64,000 bases of DNA, taken from the NCBI RefSeq assembly GCF_041320705.1, contig NZ_JBGGTQ010000006.1:186001-250000 (forward strand), read 5' to 3'. Under the pieces are notes generated by a model, which was not told the DNA's origin, made no database searches, and saw only the letters and a program-made list of their open reading frames with translations. Position numbers and translations under genes: made by a program. Of this stretch, positions 48,451-58,181 are shown one piece after another; within the stretch, counting starts at the first letter, position 1, and each line of letters opens with the position of its first letter. The stretch is from Kineococcus mangrovi. Lineage in GTDB: Bacteria; Actinomycetota; Actinomycetes; Actinomycetales; Kineococcaceae.

Positions 48451-49274
48451 CGCGGGACCCCCGCCTCGGCCGCGATCCGCTGCACGGTCTCCTCGTCGAG
48501 GACGAACAGCTCCTCGCCGTCGCCGGGGGAGGGGATCGACAGCACGCTGGAGAAGATCGCCCCGGTGTCGTCGACCTCGACGAGCAGCGCGCCGTGCCCG
48601 CGCAGGGCCCGTTCCCGCCCGTGCGCGACGAAGGGGTCGCTGCGGTTCGCCACCCCGGGGGCGACGAGCGCCGTCAGACCGGACGGGTAGGTCTGCGCCG
48701 CGTGGTGGTGGTAGTGCCCGGACAGCACCACCCGCACGTCCGTGCCCGCCACGGCGGCGAGCAGGTCGTCGGGGTCCTGCAGCCGCAGCGCCTCGTGCAG
48801 CACCGTCGGCGCGCGGACGGGGGAGTGGTGCAGCACCACGGCCGACCCGCGGGGTGCGGGTGTCGCGAGCTCGGTGCGCAGCCAGGTCAGCTGCCCCCGG
48901 TCGAGGACCCCGTACCCCCGCCCCGGGACGGAGGAGTCCAGCACGACGAGGCGGAACCCGTCGACGTCGTGGACGGACCGGGTCGGCCCGAGGACGTCGG
49001 TGAACTGCTCGCGCGAGTCGTGGTTGCCCATCGCGAACACCGCGACGGCACCGTGCGAGCGGGCGAACCCGCCCACGAGGTCGCGGGCCGTCGCGTACGA
49101 GGCGACGGTCCCGTCGTCCGAGACGTCACCCGACACCACGACCGCGTCCAGGGGCCCGGTGCCGTGCAACGACTCCAGCACGTGCCCGAGCGCGGCGGTC
49201 GTGTCGACCACGCCGTTGTGCAGCGCCCCCGCGGCCACGAGGTGCGTGTCGGACAGGTGCAGGATCCGCGTCAC
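48447..49274 (-). CDS. Metallophosphoesterase, CpdA-like
   Basis: 275 residues. The calcineurin-like metal ligands are in order: ILHLSDTHL (DxH), VVVSGDVSDDG (GD), AMGNHDSREQF (GNHD), LHHSP and VLSGHYHHHAA (GHxH). Class III phosphodiesterases such as CpdA hydrolyse cyclic nucleotides; this protein lacks a signal peptide and is cytosolic. Start overlaps the pknB stop, so it is translated with the division-signalling operon. Confidence 0.9.
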   Translation of the reverse strand: MTRILHLSDTHLVAAGALHNGVVDTTAALGHVLESLHGTGPLDAVVVSGDVSDDGTVASYATARDLVGGFARSHGAVAVFAMGNHDSREQFTDVLGPTRSVHDVDGFRLVVLDSSVPGRGYGVLDRGQLTWLRTELATPAPRGSAVVLHHSPVRAPTVLHEALRLQDPDDLLAAVAGTDVRVVLSGHYHHHAAQTYPSGLTALVAPGVANRSDPFVAHGRERALRGHGALLVEVDDTGAIFSSVLSIPSPGDGEELFVLDEETVQRIAAEAGVPR

Positions 49275-51289
49275 CGCCCGTCACCGCTCCCGTCCTTCGA
49301 GCCCCCCTTCGAGCCCCGGCCGGGGTCGTCCGGGTCCTTGCCGGTCCCCGGGCCCGCGGCCTCGACCGCGGTGCCCTTGCCCGACGCGCGTGTGGACGGG
49401 GAACCGACGGCGGACCCCACCACCGAGCCCGCCACGGCGCCCGTGCCGAGCGCGGAGCCCGTCGGCGACCCCGTGGGGCTGGCCGACGGGGACTCCGACG
49501 GCGAGGAGGTGGGCGTGCTGGTGGCCGTCGGCTGGGCCGCGATGACGAGGTCGATCGAGGACCCCGCGTCGACCCTGGTGTTCGCCGGCAGGCTCTGCTC
49601 CACCACGGAGCCGGGTTCGTCCTCGGGGGACTGCTCCTCGCGGGTGTTCGTGCTGAACCCGAGCCCGTTGAGCGTCGTCAGCGCGTCGGCCTGCGACCGC
49701 CCGACGACGTTCGGAACCGTCACCTGGCCGCTGGCGATGTCCAGGGAGATCGAGGTCCCCCGCGGCTGGGACGAGCCGATCGCCGGGTCGGTCGAGACGA
49801 CCTCACCCTGGTCGACGGAGGCGTCGTCGACGGGGTTCACGTTCGCGACCTCGAACCCCGCCTGCTGCAGCTGCCGGCGGGCGTCCTCCTGCGACTGCCC
49901 CCGCACGTTCGGCACCTGCACCGCCTCCGGCCCGGAGGAGACGACGACGTTGACCGTGCCGCCGACCTGCACCTCGGTCCCGGCCTCGGGGTCGGTGCTG
50001 ACGACGTTCCCCGCCTCGACGTCGTCGTCCGCGGCCTGGGTGAAGTTCGCCGTCAGCCCGGCACCCTCGATCTCCTGCTGCGCCTCGTCCTGGGAGGAGT
50101 TCACGACGGCCGGCACCTGGACGGTCGCCGGGGTCGAGGCCGTCGTCTCGGTCGGCGCCCCGGTGCCGCCCCCGGTGTTCGACAGCGCCCACACGGCGAC
50201 CCCGATGCCGAGCAGCAGCGCGACGATGACGAGGACCCACGGCCAGCGCCGCGGCCGGCCCTGCTCGACTGGACCGTCGTCGGGAACGCGCGGCAGCGTC
50301 CCCGTCGCCGGCCCGGCGGGCACCGGCGGGGTGACGGTGGTGGGCGCGGCCGCGGCGAACTGCTGGGTGGCCTGCGCCGTGGGTGGCAGGCTCGCCCCGC
50401 GCAGGGGGCGGCCCTCGACGGCCCGGCGCAGGTCGTCGGCGAAGTCGCCGGCGCTCTGGTACCGGTGCTCGCGGTCCTTCGACAGCGCCATGAGCACGAC
50501 GCTGTCCACCGCCGGGGGGATGTCCGGCACGAGCGCCGACGGCGGACGCGGCTGCTCGGAGACGTGCTGGTAGGCCACGGCCACGGGGGCGTCGCCGGTG
50601 AACGGCGGGCGGCCGGTGAGGATCTCGTACAGCAGGCAGCCGGTGGAGTACAGGTCGCTGCGGGCGTCGACCTGCTCCCCGCGGGCCTGTTCCGGCGACA
50701 GGTACTGCGCGGTGCCCATGACGGCCGAGGTCTGGGTCAGCGTCGCGGAGGAGTCGCTCACGGCGCGGGCGATGCCGAAGTCCATGACCTTGACCTCGCC
50801 CGCGGGCGTGATCATCACGTTGGCGGGTTTGATGTCGCGGTGGACGATGCCCATCCGGTGGGAGTACTCCAGCGCGGCCAGGACACCCTCGGTGTAGGCG
50901 AGGGCGTCCGTGATCGCCAGGGGGTGGTCGGTGCGCAGCATGTCGCGCAGCGTCCGGCCCTCGACGTACTCCATGACGATCCAGGGCAGCTCGACCCGGC
51001 CGCCGCCGTGCTCGGTGAGGTGCTCGGCGCCGGTGTCGTAGACGGCGACGATCGAGGGGTGGTTCAGCCCGGCCGCGGCCTGGGCCTCCCGGCGGAACCG
51101 GGCCTGGAAGGAGGGGTCGCGCGCGAGGTCCGAACGCAGCAGCTTCACCGCGACGGTCCGCCCGAGGCGGGTGTCGTGCGCCACGTGCACCTCGGCCATG
51201 CCGCCGCGACCGAGCAGGTTCCCGACCTCGTAGCGGCCGCCGAGCACGCGCGGCGCCGGCACCCCGTGGCCAGTCGTCGTGTCCGTCAC
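49271..51289 (-). CDS. pknB: Serine/threonine protein kinase PknB with PASTA domains
   Basis: 672 residues. Kinase domain: GRYEVGNLLGRGGMAEVHVA (Gly loop), AVKLL lysine, YVEGRTLRDML, catalytic HRDIKPANVMI, DFG in KVMDFGIAR, and TSAVMGTAQYLSPEQARG. After a Pro-rich linker a membrane segment (WVLVIVALLLGIGVAVWAL) leads to three extracellular PASTA repeats (VQVPAVVNSSQDEA, VQVPNVRGQSQEDA, VTVPNVVGRSQADA) that sense peptidoglycan fragments, then a Ser/Pro-rich tail. Controls cell-wall growth and division; substrates include the FHA proteins encoded in this operon. Confidence 0.95.
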   Translation of the reverse strand: MTDTTTGHGVPAPRVLGGRYEVGNLLGRGGMAEVHVAHDTRLGRTVAVKLLRSDLARDPSFQARFRREAQAAAGLNHPSIVAVYDTGAEHLTEHGGGRVELPWIVMEYVEGRTLRDMLRTDHPLAITDALAYTEGVLAALEYSHRMGIVHRDIKPANVMITPAGEVKVMDFGIARAVSDSSATLTQTSAVMGTAQYLSPEQARGEQVDARSDLYSTGCLLYEILTGRPPFTGDAPVAVAYQHVSEQPRPPSALVPDIPPAVDSVVLMALSKDREHRYQSAGDFADDLRRAVEGRPLRGASLPPTAQATQQFAAAAPTTVTPPVPAGPATGTLPRVPDDGPVEQGRPRRWPWVLVIVALLLGIGVAVWALSNTGGGTGAPTETTASTPATVQVPAVVNSSQDEAQQEIEGAGLTANFTQAADDDVEAGNVVSTDPEAGTEVQVGGTVNVVVSSGPEAVQVPNVRGQSQEDARRQLQQAGFEVANVNPVDDASVDQGEVVSTDPAIGSSQPRGTSISLDIASGQVTVPNVVGRSQADALTTLNGLGFSTNTREEQSPEDEPGSVVEQSLPANTRVDAGSSIDLVIAAQPTATSTPTSSPSESPSASPTGSPTGSALGTGAVAGSVVGSAVGSPSTRASGKGTAVEAAGPGTGKDPDDPGRGSKGGSKDGSGDGR

Positions 51290-51349
51290 TGCTCTCCCCG
51301 TCCCCTGCGTCCTGTCGTCCTGCGGTCGGCCCGCTCGTCCGTCCGGCGA

Positions 51350-52813
51350 TCAGCCATCCAGCGCCGCCTCCATCACCGTCTTGGCCACCGGGGCCGACAG
51401 CCGACCGCCGTAGGCGCTCTCGGTCGACCCGCCGTCCTCGATGACCACGGCCACCGCGACCTTCTTGTCGCCCCTCTCGGCGAAGGAGGTGAACCACGCG
51501 TAGGGCGGCAGCCCGACCCCGTGCTGAGCCGTGCCGGTCTTGCCGCCCACGGTCGCGCCGTCGATCTGCGCCCGCGTCCCGGTGCCGCTGCTGACGACGA
51601 GCTCCATCATCTGCTGCAGCGTCCTGGCGGTCCCGGTGCTGACGGCCCGGCCCAGCTCCTGCGGCGACGGCTGCTCGATGACGCTGCCGGACCCGCCCGC
51701 CTCGGAGACCCTCGCGACGAGGTTCGGCTTCATGACGACCCCGTCGTTGGCGACGGCCGCCGAGATCATCGCCACCTGCAGCGGCGTCGCGACGTCGCTG
51801 CCCTGGCCGATCGCGGAGTAGGCCAGCAGCGGGCCGGCGACCGCGTCCCCGGTCGGGTAGCGGCTCGTCGCCACCGACGTCGGGATGGACAGCGACTGCC
51901 CGAACCCGAACTTCGCCGCCTGCTCCTGCAGCGCGTCGGCGCCCAGGGTCAGGCCCAGGTCGCCGAAGGCGGTGTTGCACGAGATCCGCAGCGCGTCGGC
52001 GAGGGACACCTGGTCGTTCGGCCCGCAGGCGGTGCCCTCGTCGTTCTTCAGCGTGTTGCTCGTCTGCGGCAGGTCCAGCTCCTGCGGGCCCTTCAGCGCC
52101 GTGTCGGCGGTGTAGTCACCGCTCTCCAGCGCCGCGGCGGCCGTGACGATCTTGAAGGTCGATCCCGGCGGGTAGAGCGCGGACGTCGCCCGGTTGACGA
52201 GCGGGTCGTCCTCGTCGCCGGTGAGCCGGTCCCACGCCTGCTCCTGCACCGCCCCGTCGTGGCTGGCGAGGGTGTTCGGGTCGTAGCTGGGGCTGGAGAC
52301 CATCGCGAGCACGTCCCCCGTCTCGGGGTCCAGCGCGACGACGGCGCCCTTGCGCCCGTCGAGGGCGTCCCACGCGGCCTGCTGCACCCTGGGCTGCAGG
52401 GTCAGCGTCACGTCGGCGCCCTGGGGCTTCTCCCCCGTCAGCAGGCTGGACAGGTTCCGGTAGAACAGCTCGTCGGCGGACCCGGACAGCACGTCGTTCT
52501 CGGCCCGCTCGATGCCCGCCGTGCCGTACCGCAGGGAGTAGTACCCCGTGACGGGCGCGTACAGCGGACCCGCCGGGTAGGTGCGCTGGAACTCGTACGG
52601 GTCCTGGACGCCCTCGCTCGTCGCGACCGCCGCCCCGCCCTGCACGAGGATCGCCCCGCGCTCGCGGCCGAACTCGGCGTACAGCTGCCGGGAGTTGCCC
52701 GGCATCGCGTTGAGCCGGCCGGCGGAGATGAACTGGATCCACGTCGTGGAGGCGAAGAGCGCGAAGAAGAGGAAGGCGACGACGAGGGAGAGCCGGCGCA
52801 GCGGTCGGTTCAC
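51350..52813 (-). CDS. pbpA: Penicillin-binding protein 2-type transpeptidase PbpA
   Basis: 487 residues from GTG 52813. One N-terminal membrane segment (LSLVVAFLFFALFASTTWI), a dimerisation region, then the transpeptidase domain with STFK (Ser218), SCN in LRISCNTAFG and GKTGTAQ (KTG). It cross-links peptidoglycan during elongation or septation with the RodA/FtsW-type flippase/polymerase next door. Start overlaps the RodA stop by four bases. The usual next gene in related bacteria, pknA, is absent; pknB follows after a 60-bp gap. Confidence 0.94.
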   Translation of the reverse strand: MNRPLRRLSLVVAFLFFALFASTTWIQFISAGRLNAMPGNSRQLYAEFGRERGAILVQGGAAVATSEGVQDPYEFQRTYPAGPLYAPVTGYYSLRYGTAGIERAENDVLSGSADELFYRNLSSLLTGEKPQGADVTLTLQPRVQQAAWDALDGRKGAVVALDPETGDVLAMVSSPSYDPNTLASHDGAVQEQAWDRLTGDEDDPLVNRATSALYPPGSTFKIVTAAAALESGDYTADTALKGPQELDLPQTSNTLKNDEGTACGPNDQVSLADALRISCNTAFGDLGLTLGADALQEQAAKFGFGQSLSIPTSVATSRYPTGDAVAGPLLAYSAIGQGSDVATPLQVAMISAAVANDGVVMKPNLVARVSEAGGSGSVIEQPSPQELGRAVSTGTARTLQQMMELVVSSGTGTRAQIDGATVGGKTGTAQHGVGLPPYAWFTSFAERGDKKVAVAVVIEDGGSTESAYGGRLSAPVAKTVMEAALDG

Positions 52814-54183
52814 GCGATCCTCACCGCCTGGGTCACGCCGGTCTCGCCGTCGGGCCCGTTGCGGACCTCCGCGGCCGGGCGGCGGGCCAGGTCCGAGACC
52901 CGCAGCAGCAGCGCCACGACGATCCAGTTCGACACCAGCGAGGACCCGCCCGCGGCCAGGAACGGCATCGTCAGACCCGTCAGCGGGATGACCCGGGTGA
53001 CGCCGCCGACGACGACGAACACCTGCAGCGTGACGGAGAACGCCAGACCGGCGGCCAGCAGCTTGCCGAACCCGTCGCGCACGCCGATGGCGGTCCGCAG
53101 CCCGCGCTCGACGAGCACGACGTACAGCACGAGGACGGCGAACAGGCCGACCAGGCCGAGCTCCTCCCCGAGGGAGGAGTAGATGAAGTCGGAGTTCGCG
53201 TACGGCACGGTCTGCGGCCGGCCCTCGCCCAGCCCCGTCCCCGTCAGCCCGCCGTTGGCCATCCCGAACAGCCCCTGGACGAGCTGGTAGCTGGACCCCG
53301 TGCGGTTCTCGGCGGTGAACGGGTGCAACCAGATGTCGACGCGGGCCTGGACGTGGCCCATCGTCGTCGCGGCGAACACGGCCGCCGCGGAGAACATCAG
53401 CAGCCCCAGCACGATCCACGAGACGCGCTCGGTGGAGACGTAGAGCACGGCGACGAACAGGCCGAAGAACAGCAGCGACGTCCCGAGGTCGCGCTGCAGG
53501 ACGAGGATCCCGATGCTCGCCACCCACGCCAGCAGGATCGGCCCGAGGTCGCGGGCGCGCGGCAGCTGCAGGAACAGCACCTTCCTGCCGGTCAGGGACA
53601 GCGCGTCGCGGTGCACGACGAGGTACCCGGCGAAGAACACCGCCAGGCAGATCTTCGCCAGCTCCCCGGGCTGGAACGACAACGGCCCGACCCCGATCCA
53701 GATGCGCGCCCCGTTGACGGTGCGGCCCAGCCCCGGCACCAGGGGCAGCAGCAGCAGGACCAGGCCGGCGACCGCGGCCGTCCACGTGTACCGGCGCAGG
53801 ACGCGGTGGTCGCGCACGAGCACCAGCACGGCGCCGGCCATGACGATCCCCAGCGCCGACCAGGTGAACTGCCGGGACGCCGCCGAGGAGTCCAGCGCGA
53901 GGTCGAGGCGGTGGATCATCACCAGCCCGATGCCGTTGAGCAGGGTCGCGACCGGCAGCAGCAGCGGGTCTGCGTGCCGGGCCCGCCAGCGCAGCAGCAG
54001 GTGCAGGACGACGGCCAGCCCGCCGAGACCGCCCGCGTAGGCGAACAGGTTCGGCGGCAGCGACCCGTCGACCGTCAGGCCCGTGACGGCCCAGGCGCCG
54101 CCGGCGATGACGACGGCCAGCACCACGAGCGCGAGCTCGACGTTGCGCCGGGTGGTGGGGTAGACGGGCAGCACGGTGGCCAT
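52810..54183 (-). CDS. rodA: RodA/FtsW-family peptidoglycan glycosyltransferase
   Basis: 457 residues, about ten to twelve membrane segments. The SEDS signature is visible: NGARIWIGVGPLSFQPGELAKICLAVFFAGYLV, DLGTSLLFFGLF, and YANSDFIYSSLGEELGLVG with the conserved acidic residue, ending in VIPLTGLTMPFLAAGGSSLVSN. It polymerises glycan strands and works with PbpA. ATG overlaps the PstP stop and its stop overlaps pbpA. Confidence 0.95.
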   Translation of the reverse strand: MATVLPVYPTTRRNVELALVVLAVVIAGGAWAVTGLTVDGSLPPNLFAYAGGLGGLAVVLHLLLRWRARHADPLLLPVATLLNGIGLVMIHRLDLALDSSAASRQFTWSALGIVMAGAVLVLVRDHRVLRRYTWTAAVAGLVLLLLPLVPGLGRTVNGARIWIGVGPLSFQPGELAKICLAVFFAGYLVVHRDALSLTGRKVLFLQLPRARDLGPILLAWVASIGILVLQRDLGTSLLFFGLFVAVLYVSTERVSWIVLGLLMFSAAAVFAATTMGHVQARVDIWLHPFTAENRTGSSYQLVQGLFGMANGGLTGTGLGEGRPQTVPYANSDFIYSSLGEELGLVGLFAVLVLYVVLVERGLRTAIGVRDGFGKLLAAGLAFSVTLQVFVVVGGVTRVIPLTGLTMPFLAAGGSSLVSNWIVVALLLRVSDLARRPAAEVRNGPDGETGVTQAVRIA

Positions 54184-55571
54184 CAGCCGACACCTCCGCA
54201 GTCCTCGGGGGTCAGGGTCTGGGACGGGGAACTGGTGGGGGTGCTCGTGGGCGAGCCGGGCGACGCAACGCTCGGGACGGAGAAGTCCGGGGCCCCGGTT
54301 GCGCTCGGGGAGGGCGAGGGGACCGGGGTGTTCGCCGCGACCGCCGCGCGGCAGGCCGCCGCGTTGTCCTCCAGGTTCGCGACGAGCTCGCGCGCGTCGG
54401 CGAGGCTGTTCGTGCTGACCCGTTCCTGGACGCGGCCCGACCACGTCGTCGACAGGTCCGCCACGGCGATGTCGGTCGTCTGCAGCACGTGCGACGTCCG
54501 CAGCGGCCCGATGTCCTGCGTCAGACCCTGGTAGATCGCGACCGTCCCGCCGTCGTCCCCGACGAAGTACTGCTGCTGGCTCCACCGCCACGACCCCAGG
54601 GCCCCGGCCACGAGCAGCAGCACGAGCAGCAGGGGACCGGCGACCCACCGCACGCGCCGGCGGCGGCGCTCGCGGTCGGTCAGGGCGGGGCGATCGTCGT
54701 CCTCCGCGTCGTCGCCGGACTCGTCCTGCGCGGCGCGCAGGGCGGCGGCCCGGGCGGCCGGGGTCCCGGCGGCGGAGGAGCGGCGGGGGCGGTGGAACGC
54801 GGCCGCGCCGACGACCTGCGGGGTCGTCGACGGCGGGGCGCCCCCGTCGAGCGCGACGACGTCGGCGACGACGCAGGAGATGTTGTCCGGCCCGCCGCCG
54901 CGCAGCGCGAGCTCGACGAGGCGCTGGCAGGTGGTGTCGGGGTCGGTGCCCGCGGCGAGGGTCTCGGTGAGCGTGTCGTGGCTGACGACGCCGGACAGCC
55001 CGTCGCTGCACAGCAGGTAGCGGTCGCCGGGGCGGGCCTCGCGGACGGAGACGTCCGCCTCGTCGTCCGCCCGGCCCGTGAGCACCCGCATGATCACCGA
55101 GCGCTGCGGGTGCCGCTCGGCCTCCTCGGGGCTGATCCGGCCCTCGTCGATGAGGGTCTGCACGTAGCTGTGGTCCTTCGTGAGCTGGACGAGCTGCCCG
55201 TCGCGCAGCAGGTAGCCGCGCGAGTCGCCGATGTGGGCGAGCACGAGCCGCGAACCGGCCCGCAGGATCGCCGTGACCGTGGTGCCCATCCCGGCGAGGT
55301 CGGGTTCGGTCTCGATGCGCCGGCGCAGCTGCTCGTTGGCGGCCTCGATGGCGTCGTGCAGGTGCTGGGCGGCGTCGTCGCTGCCATGCGACTCCCCGTC
55401 GAGGGAGGACATCTCGCCCACGGCGAGGGAGCTGGCGACGTCGCCGCCGGCGTGGCCGCCCATGCCGTCGGCGATGACGAGCAGGTGCGGCCCGGCGTAC
55501 CCGGAGTCCTGGTTGGTGGTGCGCCCCAGTCCGACGTCCGAGCGCGCGGCGTAGTTCAGCGCGATGGGCAC
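54183..55571 (-). CDS. pstP: PP2C-type serine/threonine phosphatase PstP
   Basis: 462 residues from GTG 55571. Catalytic PP2C motifs: RTTNQDSGYAG, LLVIADGMGGHAGGDVAS, VLAHIGDSRGYLLRDGQL, LCSDGLSGVV and GGGPDNISCVVAD. A single membrane segment after residue 300 (GPLLLVLLLVAGALGSWRW) is followed by an extracellular domain. It reverses PknB phosphorylation. Four-base overlap with rodA couples them. Confidence 0.94.
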   Translation of the reverse strand: MPIALNYAARSDVGLGRTTNQDSGYAGPHLLVIADGMGGHAGGDVASSLAVGEMSSLDGESHGSDDAAQHLHDAIEAANEQLRRRIETEPDLAGMGTTVTAILRAGSRLVLAHIGDSRGYLLRDGQLVQLTKDHSYVQTLIDEGRISPEEAERHPQRSVIMRVLTGRADDEADVSVREARPGDRYLLCSDGLSGVVSHDTLTETLAAGTDPDTTCQRLVELALRGGGPDNISCVVADVVALDGGAPPSTTPQVVGAAAFHRPRRSSAAGTPAARAAALRAAQDESGDDAEDDDRPALTDRERRRRRVRWVAGPLLLVLLLVAGALGSWRWSQQQYFVGDDGGTVAIYQGLTQDIGPLRTSHVLQTTDIAVADLSTTWSGRVQERVSTNSLADARELVANLEDNAAACRAAVAANTPVPSPSPSATGAPDFSVPSVASPGSPTSTPTSSPSQTLTPEDCGGVG

Positions 55572-55575
55572 GGGG

Positions 55576-56061
55576 CTACCTCCGGAGCTCGAGCACGGTC
55601 TTGCCGATGCGCAACGGCGTCCCGGGCTCGAAGGGGGCGGGGGCGGTCAGGCGGTCGCGGCCGAGGAACGAGCCGTTCGTGGACTGCAGGTCCTCGACCG
55701 ACCAGCCGTCGCCGGCGGGGTTGGGCGTGATCCGGACGTGCTTGGTGGAGGCGTACTCGTCGTCCAGGACGAGCGTGCAGTCGCTGCCGCGGCCGATGAG
55801 CACGGCGCTCTGGCCGAGGGCGAGCGTCGTCCCGCGCAGCGAGCCCTCGGTGACGACGAGCGTCGCGCGCCGCGGACGGGCCGCCTCGGGGGAGGCCTCG
55901 ACCGGGTCGCGGCGCGGCCGGGCCGCGGCCCGGTCGGTGCGGCGGGTCGTCACGCGCGTGCCGAGCAGGTCGGCGCGCAGGACGCCGACGATCGTCAGGA
56001 CGAACAGCCAGAGCACGACGAGCAGCCCCAACCGCAGGACGGTGAGGGTCAGTTCGCTCAC
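55576..56061 (-). CDS. fhaB: FHA-domain protein FhaB (FipA-like)
   Basis: 161 residues. A membrane-like N-terminal segment (LTVLRLGLLVVLWLFVLTIVG) and basic region precede one FHA domain: VLIGRGSDCTLVLDDEYASTKHVRI, then VEDLQSTNGSFLG. FHA domains bind phosphothreonine; in mycobacteria this protein links PknB signalling to FtsZ and FtsQ. Precedes pstP by four bases. Confidence 0.9.
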   Translation of the reverse strand: MSELTLTVLRLGLLVVLWLFVLTIVGVLRADLLGTRVTTRRTDRAAARPRRDPVEASPEAARPRRATLVVTEGSLRGTTLALGQSAVLIGRGSDCTLVLDDEYASTKHVRITPNPAGDGWSVEDLQSTNGSFLGRDRLTAPAPFEPGTPLRIGKTVLELRR

Positions 56062-56083
56062 GGGCGCGTCCCCGGCCGGCCCG

Positions 56084-56788
56084 TCACGTCCAGCCCTCGT
56101 CCCGCCGGGCGGCGTGGAACACGATCTTGCTGCGTCCCACGGTGATCACGGCGCCGTCCCACAGGTCGAGGGAGGAGACGCGCTCGCCGTCGACGAACGT
56201 GCCGTTGGTGGAGCTCAGGTCGGAGACCCGCGCACCGCCGGGGGCGACGCGGATCTCGGCGTGGCGCCGGGAGACACCGGGGTCGTCGAGGACGACGTCG
56301 GCGTCCGAGCCGCGGCCGAGGACGGTCACGGCCTCGGCCAGCACGTACCCGCGGCCGTCGACCTCCAGCCGGGGCCGGCCGGCCTGGTTCGTGCGCGGCG
56401 TGGCCGGGGCGACACGGCCCTTGACGGTGGAGGACAGGACGCGGAAGACACCGGTCTCGAGGTCGTCGGCCTCGTGGAAGCCGACCCGCACCGGGCCGAC
56501 GAAGCTGTACCGCTGCTTCTCGGCGTGCTGGGTGACGGCCGCGACGAGCTCGTCGGCGAGGGTGTCCTGCCAGGAGGCGATCTTCTCGTGGTCGGCGCTG
56601 CCGAGCTCGACGATGAAGCTGTTCGGCACGAGGGTACGGCCCCGCGACAGGACGGCCGCGCGGTCGTCCAGCTCGCGCCGCAGCGCGCTGGCCACCTCCA
56701 CCGGCTGCACCTCGCTGCGGAAGGCCCGCGCGAACACACCGTTGACGGCACGTTCGACCCCGCGCTCGAAGCGGTCGAGCACTCCCAC
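56084..56788 (-). CDS. fhaA: DUF3662 and FHA-domain protein FhaA
   Basis: 234 residues from GTG 56788, GGGAGGGAGG upstream. The N-terminal domain (LDRFERGVERAVNGVFARAF, PVEVASALRRELDD, VPNSFIVELG) is DUF3662; the C-terminal FHA domain has TVLGRGSDADVVLDDPGVSRRHAEI and LSSTNGTFVDGE. FhaA is phosphorylated by PknB and regulates peptidoglycan export in mycobacteria. First gene of the operon, next to a tRNA-Leu as in mycobacteria. Confidence 0.93.
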   Translation of the reverse strand: MGVLDRFERGVERAVNGVFARAFRSEVQPVEVASALRRELDDRAAVLSRGRTLVPNSFIVELGSADHEKIASWQDTLADELVAAVTQHAEKQRYSFVGPVRVGFHEADDLETGVFRVLSSTVKGRVAPATPRTNQAGRPRLEVDGRGYVLAEAVTVLGRGSDADVVLDDPGVSRRHAEIRVAPGGARVSDLSSTNGTFVDGERVSSLDLWDGAVITVGRSKIVFHAARRDEGWT

Positions 56789-56932
56789 GGCGGCCTCCCT
56801 CCCTGATCGCGTCCAGTCCCCCGGGCCAGGCAATCGTAGCCGGGCACCCCCCGCCCGCCCGTGGAGCGGCGGTGAGCGGACGTGGAGGTGGCGTGACGGC
56901 CCTCCCCGGGCTGGTACGGTTGGTCTCAGCAC

Positions 56933-57016
56933 GCGCGAGTGGCGGAATAGGCAGACGCGCACGGTTCAGGTCCGTGTGCCCGAAAGGGCGTGGGGGTTCA
57001 ACTCCCCCCTCGCGCA
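56933..57016 (+). tRNA. tRNA-Leu (anticodon CAG)
   Basis: 84-nt class II tRNA. Acceptor GCGCGAG (56933-56939) pairs with CTCGCGC (57009-57015), discriminator A. The D arm is TGGCGGAATAGGCAGACGC, the anticodon loop TTCAGGT gives CAG, the variable arm contains TGCCCGAAAGGGCGT, and the T arm is GGGGG-TTCAACT-CCCCC. CCA is not encoded. It is followed by a 15-bp hairpin terminator. Confidence 0.95.
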
Positions 57017-57022
57017 CGTGAG

Positions 57023-57056
57023 ACGAAGGCCCCGGTCGACCGACCGGGGCCTTCGT
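57023..57056 (+). terminator. Strong hairpin terminator after tRNA-Leu
   Basis: ACGAAGGCCCCGGTC (57023-57037) pairs perfectly with GACCGGGGCCTTCGT (57042-57056) around GACC, a 15-bp stem starting seven bases after the tRNA. It ends in CGTT rather than a T-run, common in GC-rich actinobacteria. Confidence 0.85.
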
Positions 57057-57119
57057 CGTTCCCGGGTCGGGTCCGGGCCACGTCCCGGGGTGGTCTGCCG
57101 TCGCACCCTCCGCCCGTGA

Positions 57120-58178
<1,059 letters not shown>

Positions 58179-58181
58179 CCC

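Noticed and set aside
52975-53000. Copy of the intergenic repeat inside rodA (GCGGGATGACCCGGGTGACG)
   Set aside because: Only ten or eleven bases match, there is no hairpin or left block, and the sequence encodes conserved RodA residues (TRVIPLT).
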